A DNA stretch of 64,000 nt from positions 124,001-188,000 of the forward strand of contig NZ_FOAS01000006.1 in the NCBI RefSeq assembly GCF_900109735.1, written 5' to 3'. Below, piece by piece: positions 35,705 to 43,784 of the stretch. The notes below the pieces were generated by a model, which saw only the letters and a list, made by a program, of their open reading frames with translations, made no database searches and was not told the origin of the DNA. A program made the position numbers and the translations under genes. The first letter of the stretch is position 1. Each line of letters begins with the position of its first letter. The DNA is from Atopomonas hussainii. GTDB taxonomy: Bacteria > Pseudomonadota > Gammaproteobacteria > Pseudomonadales > Pseudomonadaceae.

Positions 35705-36973
35705 ATGAACCACGAACTGCCCCGCGACCCGCTGTGGAAGCAAGCCCTAACCGGCGCGCAGATGCTGTTTGTCGCCTTTGGCGCACTGGTACTGATGCCG
35801 CTGATTACCGGCATGGACCCGAACGTCGCGCTGTTTACCGCCGGCCTCGGCACTGTGCTGTTTTACTTCATCACCGGCGGGCAAGTACCGATCTTCCTCG
35901 CCTCCTCGTTTGCCTTTATCGCACCGATCATGGCCGCTAAAGCGGACTTTGGCTTGCCGGCCACCCTCGGCGGCTTACTCGCCGCCGGTATGGTTTACGT
36001 GCTGCTCTCGGCACTGGTGCGCATCAAGGGCACCGGCTTTCTCGACCACATCCTGCCGCCGGTAGTCATCGCCCCGGTAATCATGGTGATTGGCTTGGCC
36101 TTAGCGCCGGTGGCGGTCAACTTGGCGATGGGCAAAACCGGCGATGCCAGCGCGCAACTGGTGCCCTACACCACCGCGCTGGCGATCAGCATGCCCGCGT
36201 TGCTAACCACCTTAGTGGTGGCCGTCGCGGCCAAGGGCATTCTGCGTTTGATCCCGATTCTCTGCGGCATTACCGTGGGCCTCGTGCTGTCGGCCTTCTT
36301 CGGCGTGTTGGATTTATCCGCAGCCGCCCAAGCCCCCTGGTTAGCAGTGCCGAACTTTGTTGCCCCCGAGCTGCACTGGGGCGCGATTCTGTTCATGCTG
36401 CCCGTGGCCATTGCACCCGCTATTGAACACGTCGGCGATGTGCTGGCAATCGGCAATGTTACCGGGCGCAATTACCTGCAAAAGCCTGGCCTGCACCGCA
36501 CCTTGCTGGGTGATGGCGTGGCTACCTCGGCCGCCGCGCTGCTCGGCGGGCCGCCAAACACCACCTATTCCGAAGTGACTGGCGCGGTGATGCTGACCCG
36601 TAACTTCAACCCAAAAATCATGCTCTGGGCCGCCGGCATCGCCATTGCCTTAGCCTTTATCGGCAAGTTCGGCGCGCTGCTGCAAAGCATTCCGGTACCG
36701 GTGATGGGCGGGATTCTGTGTTTGTTGTTCGGCACCATTGCCGCGGTGGGCATGAACACCCTGATTCGTCATCAGGTGGACTTGTCCGAAGCGCGTAACT
36801 TAGTGATTGTCTCCGTCACCTTAGTGTTTGGCATCGGCGGCATGGTGTTTGGCGTGGATGGCGAGTGGACACTTAAAGGCATCAGCCTGTGCGCCCTAGC
36901 AGCCATCGTGCTCAACCTGATTCTGCCCGGCGCCAGTGGTTGGGGCGGCCACGACTATCCGAAAGACCACTAA
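35705..36973 (+). CDS. uraA: Uracil permease (NCS2 family)
   Basis: A 422-residue transporter for uracil with about 14 membrane segments, as in UraA of E. coli. The NCS2 motif is visible in GGPPNTTYSEVTGAVMLT, which contains the family Gln/Glu-binding region, along with APVIMVIGLALAPVAVNLA and IAPAIEHVGDVLAIGNVTG. It is directly after upp, and the two are translationally close (two-base gap). The protein brings uracil in for Upp to convert to UMP. Confidence 0.95.
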   Translation: MNHELPRDPLWKQALTGAQMLFVAFGALVLMPLITGMDPNVALFTAGLGTVLFYFITGGQVPIFLASSFAFIAPIMAAKADFGLPATLGGLLAAGMVYVLLSALVRIKGTGFLDHILPPVVIAPVIMVIGLALAPVAVNLAMGKTGDASAQLVPYTTALAISMPALLTTLVVAVAAKGILRLIPILCGITVGLVLSAFFGVLDLSAAAQAPWLAVPNFVAPELHWGAILFMLPVAIAPAIEHVGDVLAIGNVTGRNYLQKPGLHRTLLGDGVATSAAALLGGPPNTTYSEVTGAVMLTRNFNPKIMLWAAGIAIALAFIGKFGALLQSIPVPVMGGILCLLFGTIAAVGMNTLIRHQVDLSEARNLVIVSVTLVFGIGGMVFGVDGEWTLKGISLCALAAIVLNLILPGASGWGGHDYPKDH

Positions 36974-37058
36974 CGTATCCACTCTGATACAGAGCGAGCC
37001 TTGAGCGCCCTGCCTTGGCTCGCCACACTGTTCACTCGACAACAACAATAAAAAAACC

Positions 37059-37775
37059 ATGGATTCTGCCCAGCCTGTGCACATCCTGGTGGTCGATGAC
37101 GACGAAGAAATCCGCGAACTGCTCGCCGAACACTTGCAGCGCGGCGGTTATCGCGTGACCACCCTAGCCGATGGCGTAAGCCTGCTCCCGACCCTGCGCC
37201 GCGAGGCCGTGGGGCTGCTGATTCTGGATGTCATGCTACCCGGCGAAGATGGCTTTAGCCTGTGCCGCAAAGTGCGCGAACACAGCGCCGTACCGATCAT
37301 AATGCTCACCGCCAGCGCCGACGAAGCCGACCGCGTGATCGGCCTAGAACTCGGTGCCGATGACTATCTGGGCAAACCCTTTAGCCCCCGCGAGTTACTG
37401 GCCCGGATCCGCGCCCTGCTGCGGCGCAGCCAAGGCAGCCTTGGGGCGGCACAACGGCAGCTGAAGTTTGCCGATTGGACGCTCGATGTAGTCAGCCACC
37501 AACTCAAACACCACAGCGGCCAGCACCTGAGTTTGTCCGGCGCGGAATTTGCCCTGCTGCATTTGTTCTTGAGCAAAGCAAATCACGTGCTCAGCCGCGA
37601 CGACATCAGCCAAGCCCTGCATGGCCGCGACTGCGCGCCTTATGACCGCAGTGTGGATATCCAAGTCAGCCGCTTACGCCAGCGCTTAGGTGGCATCGAC
37701 GGCGGCGGGCAGTTAATTCGCACCCTGCGCAACAAAGGCTATCTGCTCGCGTGTGATGTGCATGCGGCCAGTTGA
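37059..37775 (+). CDS. OmpR-family response regulator
   Basis: A 238-residue response regulator with a receiver domain at about 6-120 (ILVVDDDEEIREL, phospho-acceptor Asp57 in LLILDVMLPGEDG, and GADDYLGKPFSPRELLARI) and an OmpR-type winged helix at about 135-235 (GAEFALLHLFLSKANHVLSR and SVDIQVSRLRQRLG). It overlaps the histidine kinase gene by 14 to 20 bp, so the pair is co-translated. The stimulus and target genes cannot be told from the sequence. It follows uraA with an 85-bp gap and is probably transcribed separately. Confidence 0.93.
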   Translation: MDSAQPVHILVVDDDEEIRELLAEHLQRGGYRVTTLADGVSLLPTLRREAVGLLILDVMLPGEDGFSLCRKVREHSAVPIIMLTASADEADRVIGLELGADDYLGKPFSPRELLARIRALLRRSQGSLGAAQRQLKFADWTLDVVSHQLKHHSGQHLSLSGAEFALLHLFLSKANHVLSRDDISQALHGRDCAPYDRSVDIQVSRLRQRLGGIDGGGQLIRTLRNKGYLLACDVHAAS

Positions 37776-39198
37776 GCGCTACCTGCCCGACAGCCTGTGG
37801 GGGCGCATGGCCTTGGTGCTGCTCGGCAGCATTCTGCTCGCCGAACTGGTGCTCACCGGCCTATGGCGCAGCCAAGCCGCCGAACGCGACGAGCGCCTAC
37901 TGCGCGAAGGCACCGAGTCACTGGCGCTGAGCCTAGCCAGCACGGCGCGTTTTTTTACCTCGCTGCCCAGCGAATACCGCCACCTAACCCTTAACCAACT
38001 GCGCAGCATGGGCGGCACGCGTTTTTTTGTTTCGCTGAACCGCGAGTTCTTGGCCATGGACGACCTTAAAGGCCTGGAACGCCGCGCACTGGTGCAAGAC
38101 ACCGTGCTCGCCACCCTGCGCCAACAGCTTGGCAGCGAGCCAAAAATTCACGTCAACTTCACCAGCCAAGACGACCTGCGCATTCTTAACCCCACCACGC
38201 GCCTGCGCGATTTACCGCCTTCGTGGGTGGAGTATTCCCTCACCCTAGAGCCGCTCGACCCGCCGATTTTAGTGGTGCAAATCCGCCTGCAAGACGATGA
38301 ATGGCTGTATCTCGCCGCCGCCATGCCCATGCCGCTCTGGCCGCTGGAAACCCCGTATTTACCGCCGCGTGAATGGATGCTCTTGGCACTGCTCACGGTG
38401 CTACTGCTACTGACCAGTATTGCCCTAGCCCGCTCACTGACCCGCCCGCTGAAACAACTGGCCCGCCACGCCCGCCGGCTCGGGCAAGAGATCGAACAAC
38501 CGCCGCTCAACGAAGACGGCCCACGGGAAATCCGCGAAGCCGCTCGCGCGCTGAACGCCATGCAGCGCCAAGTGCAGCGTTATATCCGCGACCGTGCGCA
38601 AACCTTCTCGAGCATCTCGCACGACCTAAAAACGCCCATCACCCGCCTGCGCCTGCGCGCCGAACTGATCGACGATGACAGCCAACGCAACGCCCTGCTG
38701 CGCAACCTCGATGAGCTAGAGCTGCTGGTCAAAGGCGCTTTGCAGTGCATGAAAGACACCGACATCCACGAAAACACCGAAGCGGTGGATATCTCCGCCC
38801 TGCTGCAAAACATTCAGGTCGAGCTGCCCGAGCCACACCGCTTGAGCCTGCGCTGCCTCGCCCAAGGCGTGTACCCCGGCAAACCGTTCGCCCTTAAGCG
38901 CTGTCTCACCAACCTGATCGACAACGGCATCAAATACGGCGAGCACGTGCATATCACCCTGCTCGAAGGGCAAACCGGCCTGCATTTATCCCTGCGCGAC
39001 GAAGGCCCCGGCATTCCCCACACCTACCGCGACCAAGTGTTCGAGCCCTACTTCCGCCTACCCGCCAGCCGCAACAAACCCGGTGACGGCTTAGGCCTGG
39101 GCATCGCCCGACAAATCATCCACGCCCACGGCGGCACACTGAGTTTGTCGAACTACTCAGGGGGTGGGTTGTTGATACAGATTGAGTTGCCGCGCTAA
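37756..39198 (+). CDS. Sensor histidine kinase (HAMP, HisKA, HATPase)
   Basis: A 480-residue inner-membrane kinase, partner of the response regulator just upstream. A first membrane helix is at about 19-35, a large periplasmic sensor at about 40-200, a second helix at about 205-225, HAMP to about 280, then the phospho-acceptor His at about 289 (FSSISHDLKTPITRLRLR). The ATPase domain has the N box NLIDNGIKYG, G1 DEGPGIP, F box and G2 GDGLGLGIA. ATG 37756 and ATG 37762 are both possible starts, with no strong ribosome-binding site. The periplasmic domain has no recognised motif, so the signal is unknown. Confidence 0.92.
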   Translation: MCMRPVERYLPDSLWGRMALVLLGSILLAELVLTGLWRSQAAERDERLLREGTESLALSLASTARFFTSLPSEYRHLTLNQLRSMGGTRFFVSLNREFLAMDDLKGLERRALVQDTVLATLRQQLGSEPKIHVNFTSQDDLRILNPTTRLRDLPPSWVEYSLTLEPLDPPILVVQIRLQDDEWLYLAAAMPMPLWPLETPYLPPREWMLLALLTVLLLLTSIALARSLTRPLKQLARHARRLGQEIEQPPLNEDGPREIREAARALNAMQRQVQRYIRDRAQTFSSISHDLKTPITRLRLRAELIDDDSQRNALLRNLDELELLVKGALQCMKDTDIHENTEAVDISALLQNIQVELPEPHRLSLRCLAQGVYPGKPFALKRCLTNLIDNGIKYGEHVHITLLEGQTGLHLSLRDEGPGIPHTYRDQVFEPYFRLPASRNKPGDGLGLGIARQIIHAHGGTLSLSNYSGGGLLIQIELPR

Positions 39199-39217
39199 CA
39201 GCTGGCTAGCTGCGTAG

Positions 39218-39259
39218 AGCCTGTAGGCCGGGTTAGCCAACGGCGTAACCCGGCAGGCT
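39218..39259. repeat. REP-like palindrome between convergent genes
   Basis: The segment AGCCTGTAGGCCGGGTTA, a short centre, and TAACCCGGCAGGCT form an imperfect long palindrome. The GTAG foot followed by a GC-rich hairpin is the layout of REP elements mobilised by RAYT transposases. It lies between the convergent kinase and acyl-CoA synthetase genes and could also end transcription. No other copy is clearly present in this window. Confidence 0.55.
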
Positions 39260-39291
39260 GGCCGCTAGGCCCACCCGAGCGACTCACCACC

Positions 39292-40965
39292 TCACGGCAT
39301 ATGCCATTGCACTTTGTGCGGCTGCGCCATCCAGTGTTCGAAGTGCTTGCGGTAGGCCTCTTCCACCACGTTGCGTTTAATCTTTAACGTGGGGGTGAGA
39401 AAGCCGTTTTCTACCGCCCAGGCATCGCCCACCACCACCAGCGCATGCAGTTGTTCGTGTTTATCCAGCTGGGCGTTGGTGGCATGCAGCAGTTGCTCAA
39501 GGCTCTGGGCAAGGGATTTGCGGCCCTCTTCGCTGCGCGCTTGTTCGCGGCCGCTGTCGGACAGCACGCACAAGCCCAATGCCGAGGGCAGGTTGTCACC
39601 AGCAACGCACACTTGCTCTAAGCGCTCGTGCGCGGCTAAGCGGTTTTCGATTGGCGCTGGCGCGACATATTTACCTTTGCTGGTTTTGAAGATGTCTTTG
39701 ATGCGCCCGGTCAGCCGTAGCCAGCCCTGTGCGTTCTGCTCGCCTTTGTCGCCGGTGCGCAGGTAGCCGTCCTCGGTGAGGGTTTCTGCCGTGCGCTCGG
39801 GGTCTTTGTAGTAGCCCAGCATGGTGGCGCCACTGTGTACCTGCACCTCACCCAGCTCGCTGATGCGTACCGTCACGCCGGGGTTAGCCGGGCCAATCCA
39901 GCCTTGTTGCAGGCTTTCTGGGCGGCCGATATGCGAATAGCCGCAGTTCTCGGTCATACCGTACGCCTCAATCACATTCAGGCCCAGCTTGGCGTACCAC
40001 TGTTGCAGCGGCTCGGGTAATGGCGCGGCGCCAGACACCGCATAGCGCACGCTGTCCAGACCAAGGCCGGCCAAAATTTTGCGTTTCAGCACACCGCCCA
40101 GCAGAGGCACGCTGAGCAGCACATTGAGCTTGCGCGCCGGCAACTTGTCGAACACGCCCATCTGAAACTTGGTCCAGATCCGCGGCACGCCGAAAAACAC
40201 CGTCGGCCGCGCGCGCTGCAAATCACTTAGGAAGGTTTCCAAGCTCTCGGCAAAAAACACTTGCTGGCCGGAATACAGCGACGCCAGCTCGACAAACACC
40301 CGCTCAGCCACGTGCGACAAGGGCAGATACGACAACACCCGATCCGCCGGATTCACGTCGAACAACGCCACCGCGTGCGTGCCGGTGAAGGCAAAGTTGG
40401 CGAAGTTATGCATCACCCCTTTGGGCGTGCCGGTGGTGCCGGAGGTGTAAATCAGCGTAGCCAAGTGCTCGGCCTGACACGGCGCCACTCCGGTGAACGG
40501 TGGCGTGCTTTGCAGGTCTTGCCAGGTGCGGTCGAACGCGCCTTCCGGGCATAGCGGCAAGGCCACTGTGGTCACCCCTTCCGGCACGCCCGGAGCCATG
40601 CTGGGCCACGCATCCAGCTTGCCGACAAACGCCAGCTGCACCTCAGCGTGCTCCAACACTTGGCGCACCGAGTCGGCGGTGAGGTTGGGATACAGCGGCA
40701 CCGAAACATGCCCGGCCATCCAGATCGCCAAGTCAGCGATCAGCCAGTGCGCGCAGTTTTTCGAGATGATGGCGATGCGGCTGCCCTGCGGCAGCGCCAA
40801 GCTGTTTAGCCAGGCGGCAGCGCGCCTGACTTGGTCATCGACCTGACGCCACGTCAGGGTTTCTAAGCGCCCCCCCGGGTGCGGCTGGGTGAGATAAACC
40901 TGCTCAGGCATCTCCGCCAAACGCTGTGCAAAAGCCTGCAAGGGAAGTAAAGGCTGATCAGACAT
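39292..40965 (-). CDS. AMP-binding long-chain acyl-CoA synthetase family protein
   Basis: Activates a fatty acid as its CoA thioester via acyl-AMP. The 557-residue protein contains the AMP-binding signature TLIYTSGTTGTPKGVMHNF, the A5-type motif EAYGMTENCGYSH, YLRTGDKGEQ and the C-terminal GRIKDIFKTSKGKYVAP. This arrangement fits the long-chain FACS/LC-FACS group more than acetyl-CoA synthetase. The start is ATG 40965 (MSDQPLLPLQ) with GGAG upstream, since the in-frame codons before it are in the promoter. A perfect palindrome lies 25 to 45 bp upstream, over the likely promoter. It is divergent from an MECR-like reductase, which supports a role in fatty-acid metabolism. Confidence 0.9.
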   Translation of the reverse strand: MSDQPLLPLQAFAQRLAEMPEQVYLTQPHPGGRLETLTWRQVDDQVRRAAAWLNSLALPQGSRIAIISKNCAHWLIADLAIWMAGHVSVPLYPNLTADSVRQVLEHAEVQLAFVGKLDAWPSMAPGVPEGVTTVALPLCPEGAFDRTWQDLQSTPPFTGVAPCQAEHLATLIYTSGTTGTPKGVMHNFANFAFTGTHAVALFDVNPADRVLSYLPLSHVAERVFVELASLYSGQQVFFAESLETFLSDLQRARPTVFFGVPRIWTKFQMGVFDKLPARKLNVLLSVPLLGGVLKRKILAGLGLDSVRYAVSGAAPLPEPLQQWYAKLGLNVIEAYGMTENCGYSHIGRPESLQQGWIGPANPGVTVRISELGEVQVHSGATMLGYYKDPERTAETLTEDGYLRTGDKGEQNAQGWLRLTGRIKDIFKTSKGKYVAPAPIENRLAAHERLEQVCVAGDNLPSALGLCVLSDSGREQARSEEGRKSLAQSLEQLLHATNAQLDKHEQLHALVVVGDAWAVENGFLTPTLKIKRNVVEEAYRKHFEHWMAQPHKVQWHMP

Positions 40966-40990
40966 GATCCGCTCCGTATTGTTGTTATTA

Positions 40991-41008
40991 ACCAAGCAAG
41001 TGCTTGGT
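40991..41008. promoter_or_regulatory. Palindromic operator between acyl-CoA synthetase and reductase genes
   Basis: ACCAAGCA-AG-TGCTTGGT is a perfect 8-2-8 palindrome. On the minus strand it overlaps a TTGACC -35-like box for the synthetase gene, a position where a repressor would block RNA polymerase. Its size and shape suit a TetR-family regulator, many of which control fatty-acid genes. No such regulator gene is adjacent. The direct repeats TTATCACCC and TAATCACCC (41145-41169) lie on the reductase side. Confidence 0.6.
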
Positions 41009-41237
41009 CAATATTCCACGAAGCGCCAGCCGCAACAACGGCTATATCGGCCAAATAATGACCAAAATCCCTGCGCTTTGGCTAAGCATCTGATTTCTCT
41101 GAGATCTTTTTTGCCTGAACTCACCCCTTTGGGTGACAAACACATTATCACCCAGACAAATAATCACCCTGCCGCCCGCCTTTGCCCGTCTGCACCTACA
41201 CTCAGTGCTTTGCTGTTCACTGCAAGGAATCACTGTC

Positions 41238-42218
41238 ATGTTGAAAGCCGAATACCAACAGCGCGGGCCCGTACCACAAGACGTTATCAGCGCCGTGCCC
41301 CTGCAACTGCCAGCCTTAGGCGCCACGCAGGCACGGGTCAAAGTCTTGGCCAGCCCGATCAACCCTTCTGATGTGCTAACCCTCACCGGGCAATACGGCA
41401 TGCTGCCGCCGCTGCCGGCGATTGGCGGCAACGAAGGGGTCGGCGAAGTGACCGAGCTGGGCAGCGAAGTAACACACCTGAAAGTCGGGCAAACCGTCCT
41501 GCTGCCGGTGGGTTCCGGTACTTGGGTGAGCCAGTTGCAGGCCGAGGCTAAGCAGTTGATCCCCCTGCCCGCTGGCGATGCCAAACAGCTGGCGATGATG
41601 ACCATCAACCCGCCCACCGCGCTACTGATGCTCAATGAGTTTGTCGACTTACAGCCCGGCGACTGGGTGATCCAGAACGCGGCGAACTCTGCCGTCGGTG
41701 GTTACCTGATCCAACTGGCGAAAATCAAAGGACTGAAAACCGTCAACGTCGTGCGCCGCGACAGCGCTGTGGCTGCGGTAGAAGCGCAAGGCGCCGACGT
41801 GGTGTTGGTCGATGGCCCAGACCTGCCCAAGCGCGTAGCCCAAGCCACCGGCAAGGCAGCGATCAAGCTGGGTATTGATGCCGTGGGTGGTGCCGCTACC
41901 GACCATTTGGCAGCGTCACTCACACAAGGCGGTGTATTGGTTAACTACGGCATGATGAGTGGCGAGCCCTGCCAAGTGTCGCCAGCGTCGTTTGTGTTCC
42001 GCGATGTGACCTTAAAAGGCTTCTGGTTGGCACAGTGGTTCCAAAAGGCCAGCCAAGCCGAGCAGATGAAAGTGTTTGGCGAGCTAACCGGGCTGATTGC
42101 CAGCGGTAAGCTGGTCAGCCGCATTCATGCCTGCTACCCGCTGGAGCAGATCAAAGACGCGGTGGCCGCAGCGGCGGCGGGTGAGCGTGAGGGAAAAATC
42201 CTCGTCACCCCTCACTAA
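41238..42218 (+). CDS. MECR/ETR-like enoyl reductase (zinc-free MDR family)
   Basis: A 326-residue medium-chain reductase. The N-terminus ends with SPINPSDVLTLTGQYG and PAIGGNEGVGEV, and the middle has TINPPTALLMLNEFVDLQPGDWVIQNAANSAVG, split by a turn. Both patterns match the mitochondrial trans-2-enoyl-CoA reductase MECR/Etr1 group, which reduces enoyl thioesters with NADPH. It lacks the catalytic zinc ligands of alcohol dehydrogenases. ATG 41238 has AAGGAA at a good distance; the in-frame upstream extension is intergenic. Divergent from the acyl-CoA synthetase with a shared operator, it may act on the same fatty acyl substrates. A hairpin without a T-run follows. Confidence 0.85.
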   Translation: MLKAEYQQRGPVPQDVISAVPLQLPALGATQARVKVLASPINPSDVLTLTGQYGMLPPLPAIGGNEGVGEVTELGSEVTHLKVGQTVLLPVGSGTWVSQLQAEAKQLIPLPAGDAKQLAMMTINPPTALLMLNEFVDLQPGDWVIQNAANSAVGGYLIQLAKIKGLKTVNVVRRDSAVAAVEAQGADVVLVDGPDLPKRVAQATGKAAIKLGIDAVGGAATDHLAASLTQGGVLVNYGMMSGEPCQVSPASFVFRDVTLKGFWLAQWFQKASQAEQMKVFGELTGLIASGKLVSRIHACYPLEQIKDAVAAAAAGEREGKILVTPH

Positions 42219-42224
42219 GCACAT

Positions 42225-42258
42225 CAGCAGCGCCCGCCTGCTTAGACGGGCGCTGCTG
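42225..42258. terminator. Hairpin between reductase and rarD genes
   Basis: CAGCAGCGCCCG pairs perfectly with CGGGCGCTGCTG (12 bp), loop of ten bases. There is no T-run on either side, so it may slow or protect transcript ends more than terminate strictly. It overlaps the last codons of rarD. Confidence 0.6.
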
Positions 42259-43156
42259 GATTGATCTGCCGCTGACGGCGCAACACAAACAAGCTGTCGG
42301 CAACACTGATGAGCACCGCTAACCAAATCGGCCCGTAGGTCAACAAGCTTTGCCAGCTCAGGCTCTCGCCCAACCACAGCCACGCCAACAAAAACAGCAA
42401 CACTGGCTCGACATAACTCAAGATGCCAAACAGGCCAAACGGCAGTAAGCGGCTGGCGCTCAGGTAAAGCACAAACGCGGCGGCACTGAGCACGCCCAAC
42501 CCTGGTAGCAAGAGCCACAACGCAGGCTTACTCAACAAAACCTGCGCCATATCCGGCAGCCACAGCAAGTAAGCCAGTGCTAGCGGAATGAGCAACAGCA
42601 TTTCCAAGGTCAGGCCCACCAAAGGCTGTAACTGCAAGTGGCGACGCAGCATGAAATACGGCGGATAACCCAAGGCCACCAGCAAGGTCACCCAAGAAAA
42701 CGCCTGCGTCAGCCAGAGTTCATGCACTACGCCAACCAAGGCCACCCACACCGCAATACGCTGCAAAGGCCGTAAGCGCTCGCCATAAAACACCCGCCCG
42801 GCCAGCACCATGGTCAGCGGCAACAAGAAATAACCCAGCGACATTTCCAGCGTTTGCCCCTGTAGCGGCGCCCACAAAAACAGCCACCACTGCACCGCCA
42901 TCAAAGCGGTTGCCAGCGCAATCAACAGCAGGCGCCAGGGCTCGCGCAGCACGCGGCGTAGCTCGCCGAGCAGCTCAGCTACTCGCTGGCACCACACCAC
43001 CAAGAGCAACACCGCAGGCAATGTTCCGACCACGCGCCAAGCCAAAATGGCTTGCCCGTCTAACGGCGCCAGCCAAAACACATACGCGGGAATCAAGGCA
43101 AACAGGCACGACGCCAGCACCGACCACAACACGCCTTGCCCGGATAAAGGAGCCAT
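42242..43156 (-). CDS. rarD: RarD, EamA-family permease
   Basis: A 304-residue inner-membrane protein with about ten membrane segments in two EamA repeats. It begins GVLWSVLASCLFALIPAYVFWL and contains LMAVQWWLFLWAPLQGQTLEMSLGYF, which is the RarD pattern (NWxxxIWAVN-like in E. coli). In E. coli rarD is linked to chloramphenicol sensitivity; its substrate is unknown. The start ATG 43156 has AGGAG upstream. It lies convergent to the reductase gene and downstream of the tusA-like gene on the same strand. Confidence 0.9.
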   Translation of the reverse strand: MAPLSGQGVLWSVLASCLFALIPAYVFWLAPLDGQAILAWRVVGTLPAVLLLVVWCQRVAELLGELRRVLREPWRLLLIALATALMAVQWWLFLWAPLQGQTLEMSLGYFLLPLTMVLAGRVFYGERLRPLQRIAVWVALVGVVHELWLTQAFSWVTLLVALGYPPYFMLRRHLQLQPLVGLTLEMLLLIPLALAYLLWLPDMAQVLLSKPALWLLLPGLGVLSAAAFVLYLSASRLLPFGLFGILSYVEPVLLFLLAWLWLGESLSWQSLLTYGPIWLAVLISVADSLFVLRRQRQINPAAPV

Positions 43157-43228
43157 GCTTATGCCTCGCGATGGTTACCCCGTGGAGAATAGTCGTCGAG
43201 AGGCTGGACGACAGTGCCAACGTGGCCT

Positions 43229-43468
43229 TTAAGCCGAAGCGGATTTACGAATCCAATACAGGTAGCTGCCTTTATCCTCGCGCTGCTCAAGCAACTCGTA
43301 ACCGAGGAAATGACAAAACTTGGGAATGTCCCGGCGTGTCGACGGGTCGGTAGCGATCACTTTCAGCAAACCGCCAGCGGGTAACTCACGCACTTTGCCA
43401 TGCAGCAGCATCACCGGCTCAGGACACATCAAGCCGCTGGCATCAAAAATCATATCCGGGTTATCCAC
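43229..43468 (-). CDS. tusA: TusA-family sulfurtransferase
   Basis: A 79-residue sulfur carrier that passes persulfide sulfur, for example to tRNA thiolation. The hallmark [15 protein letters not shown] is present with the conserved Cys15 in CPEP, and the family end LYWIRK is intact. I use GTG 43468, which follows AGGAT and gives a protein of the usual length; ATG 43453 would lose only five residues. The longer in-frame extension up to 43666 reads as a hydrophobic stretch in AT-rich DNA and is not likely coded. The gene is upstream of rarD and divergent from leuA. Confidence 0.85.
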   Translation of the reverse strand: MDNPDMIFDASGLMCPEPVMLLHGKVRELPAGGLLKVIATDPSTRRDIPKFCHFLGYELLEQREDKGSYLYWIRKSASA

Positions 43469-43784
43469 GACAACATCCTGCGCAAAAAACAGCGCGGTTA
43501 TTGTCGCACAAGCCGCTGCGCTTAGCCGCCAACAGATGTAAAAGCATAAAATTTTACAAAATAGAAAAAATACGCAATAAACAAAAAACAGCAGCACCAA
43601 CACCAACAACATTCGCAACAATAAAGCCCAGCCAAAAGCATAGACTTTCAACCCATCGAAGCTCACACCGCTTTGGTACTAGGGGCCGCCACAAGCGGCC
43701 CCGACCTTGATGCTCCGCAGCTATCCGCTGCCTTGTCATCCGCTTAAGGCCAACCGCAAAGCGCACCACCACGAGAGCCTAGCC
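43469..43784. promoter_or_regulatory. tusA-leuA intergenic region
   Basis: A 316-bp AT-rich stretch with no credible gene. It contains the divergent promoters of tusA and leuA and a GC-rich hairpin at 43682-43702 (GGGGCCGC/GCGGCCCC, loop CACAA) in the leuA leader. I looked for a leucine-rich leader peptide, as expected for attenuation, and did not find a convincing one. Confidence 0.6.

Noticed and set aside
43469-43666. Hydrophobic N-terminal extension of the TusA-like protein, suggesting a membrane fusion
   Set aside because: The DNA is AT-rich intergenic, no ribosome-binding site precedes its start, and a site fits the shorter GTG start, which gives the usual length.
43707-43784. Leucine leader peptide for attenuation of leuA
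   Set aside because: The frame is continuous with leuA and not especially rich in leucine codons, and no attenuator with T-run follows.
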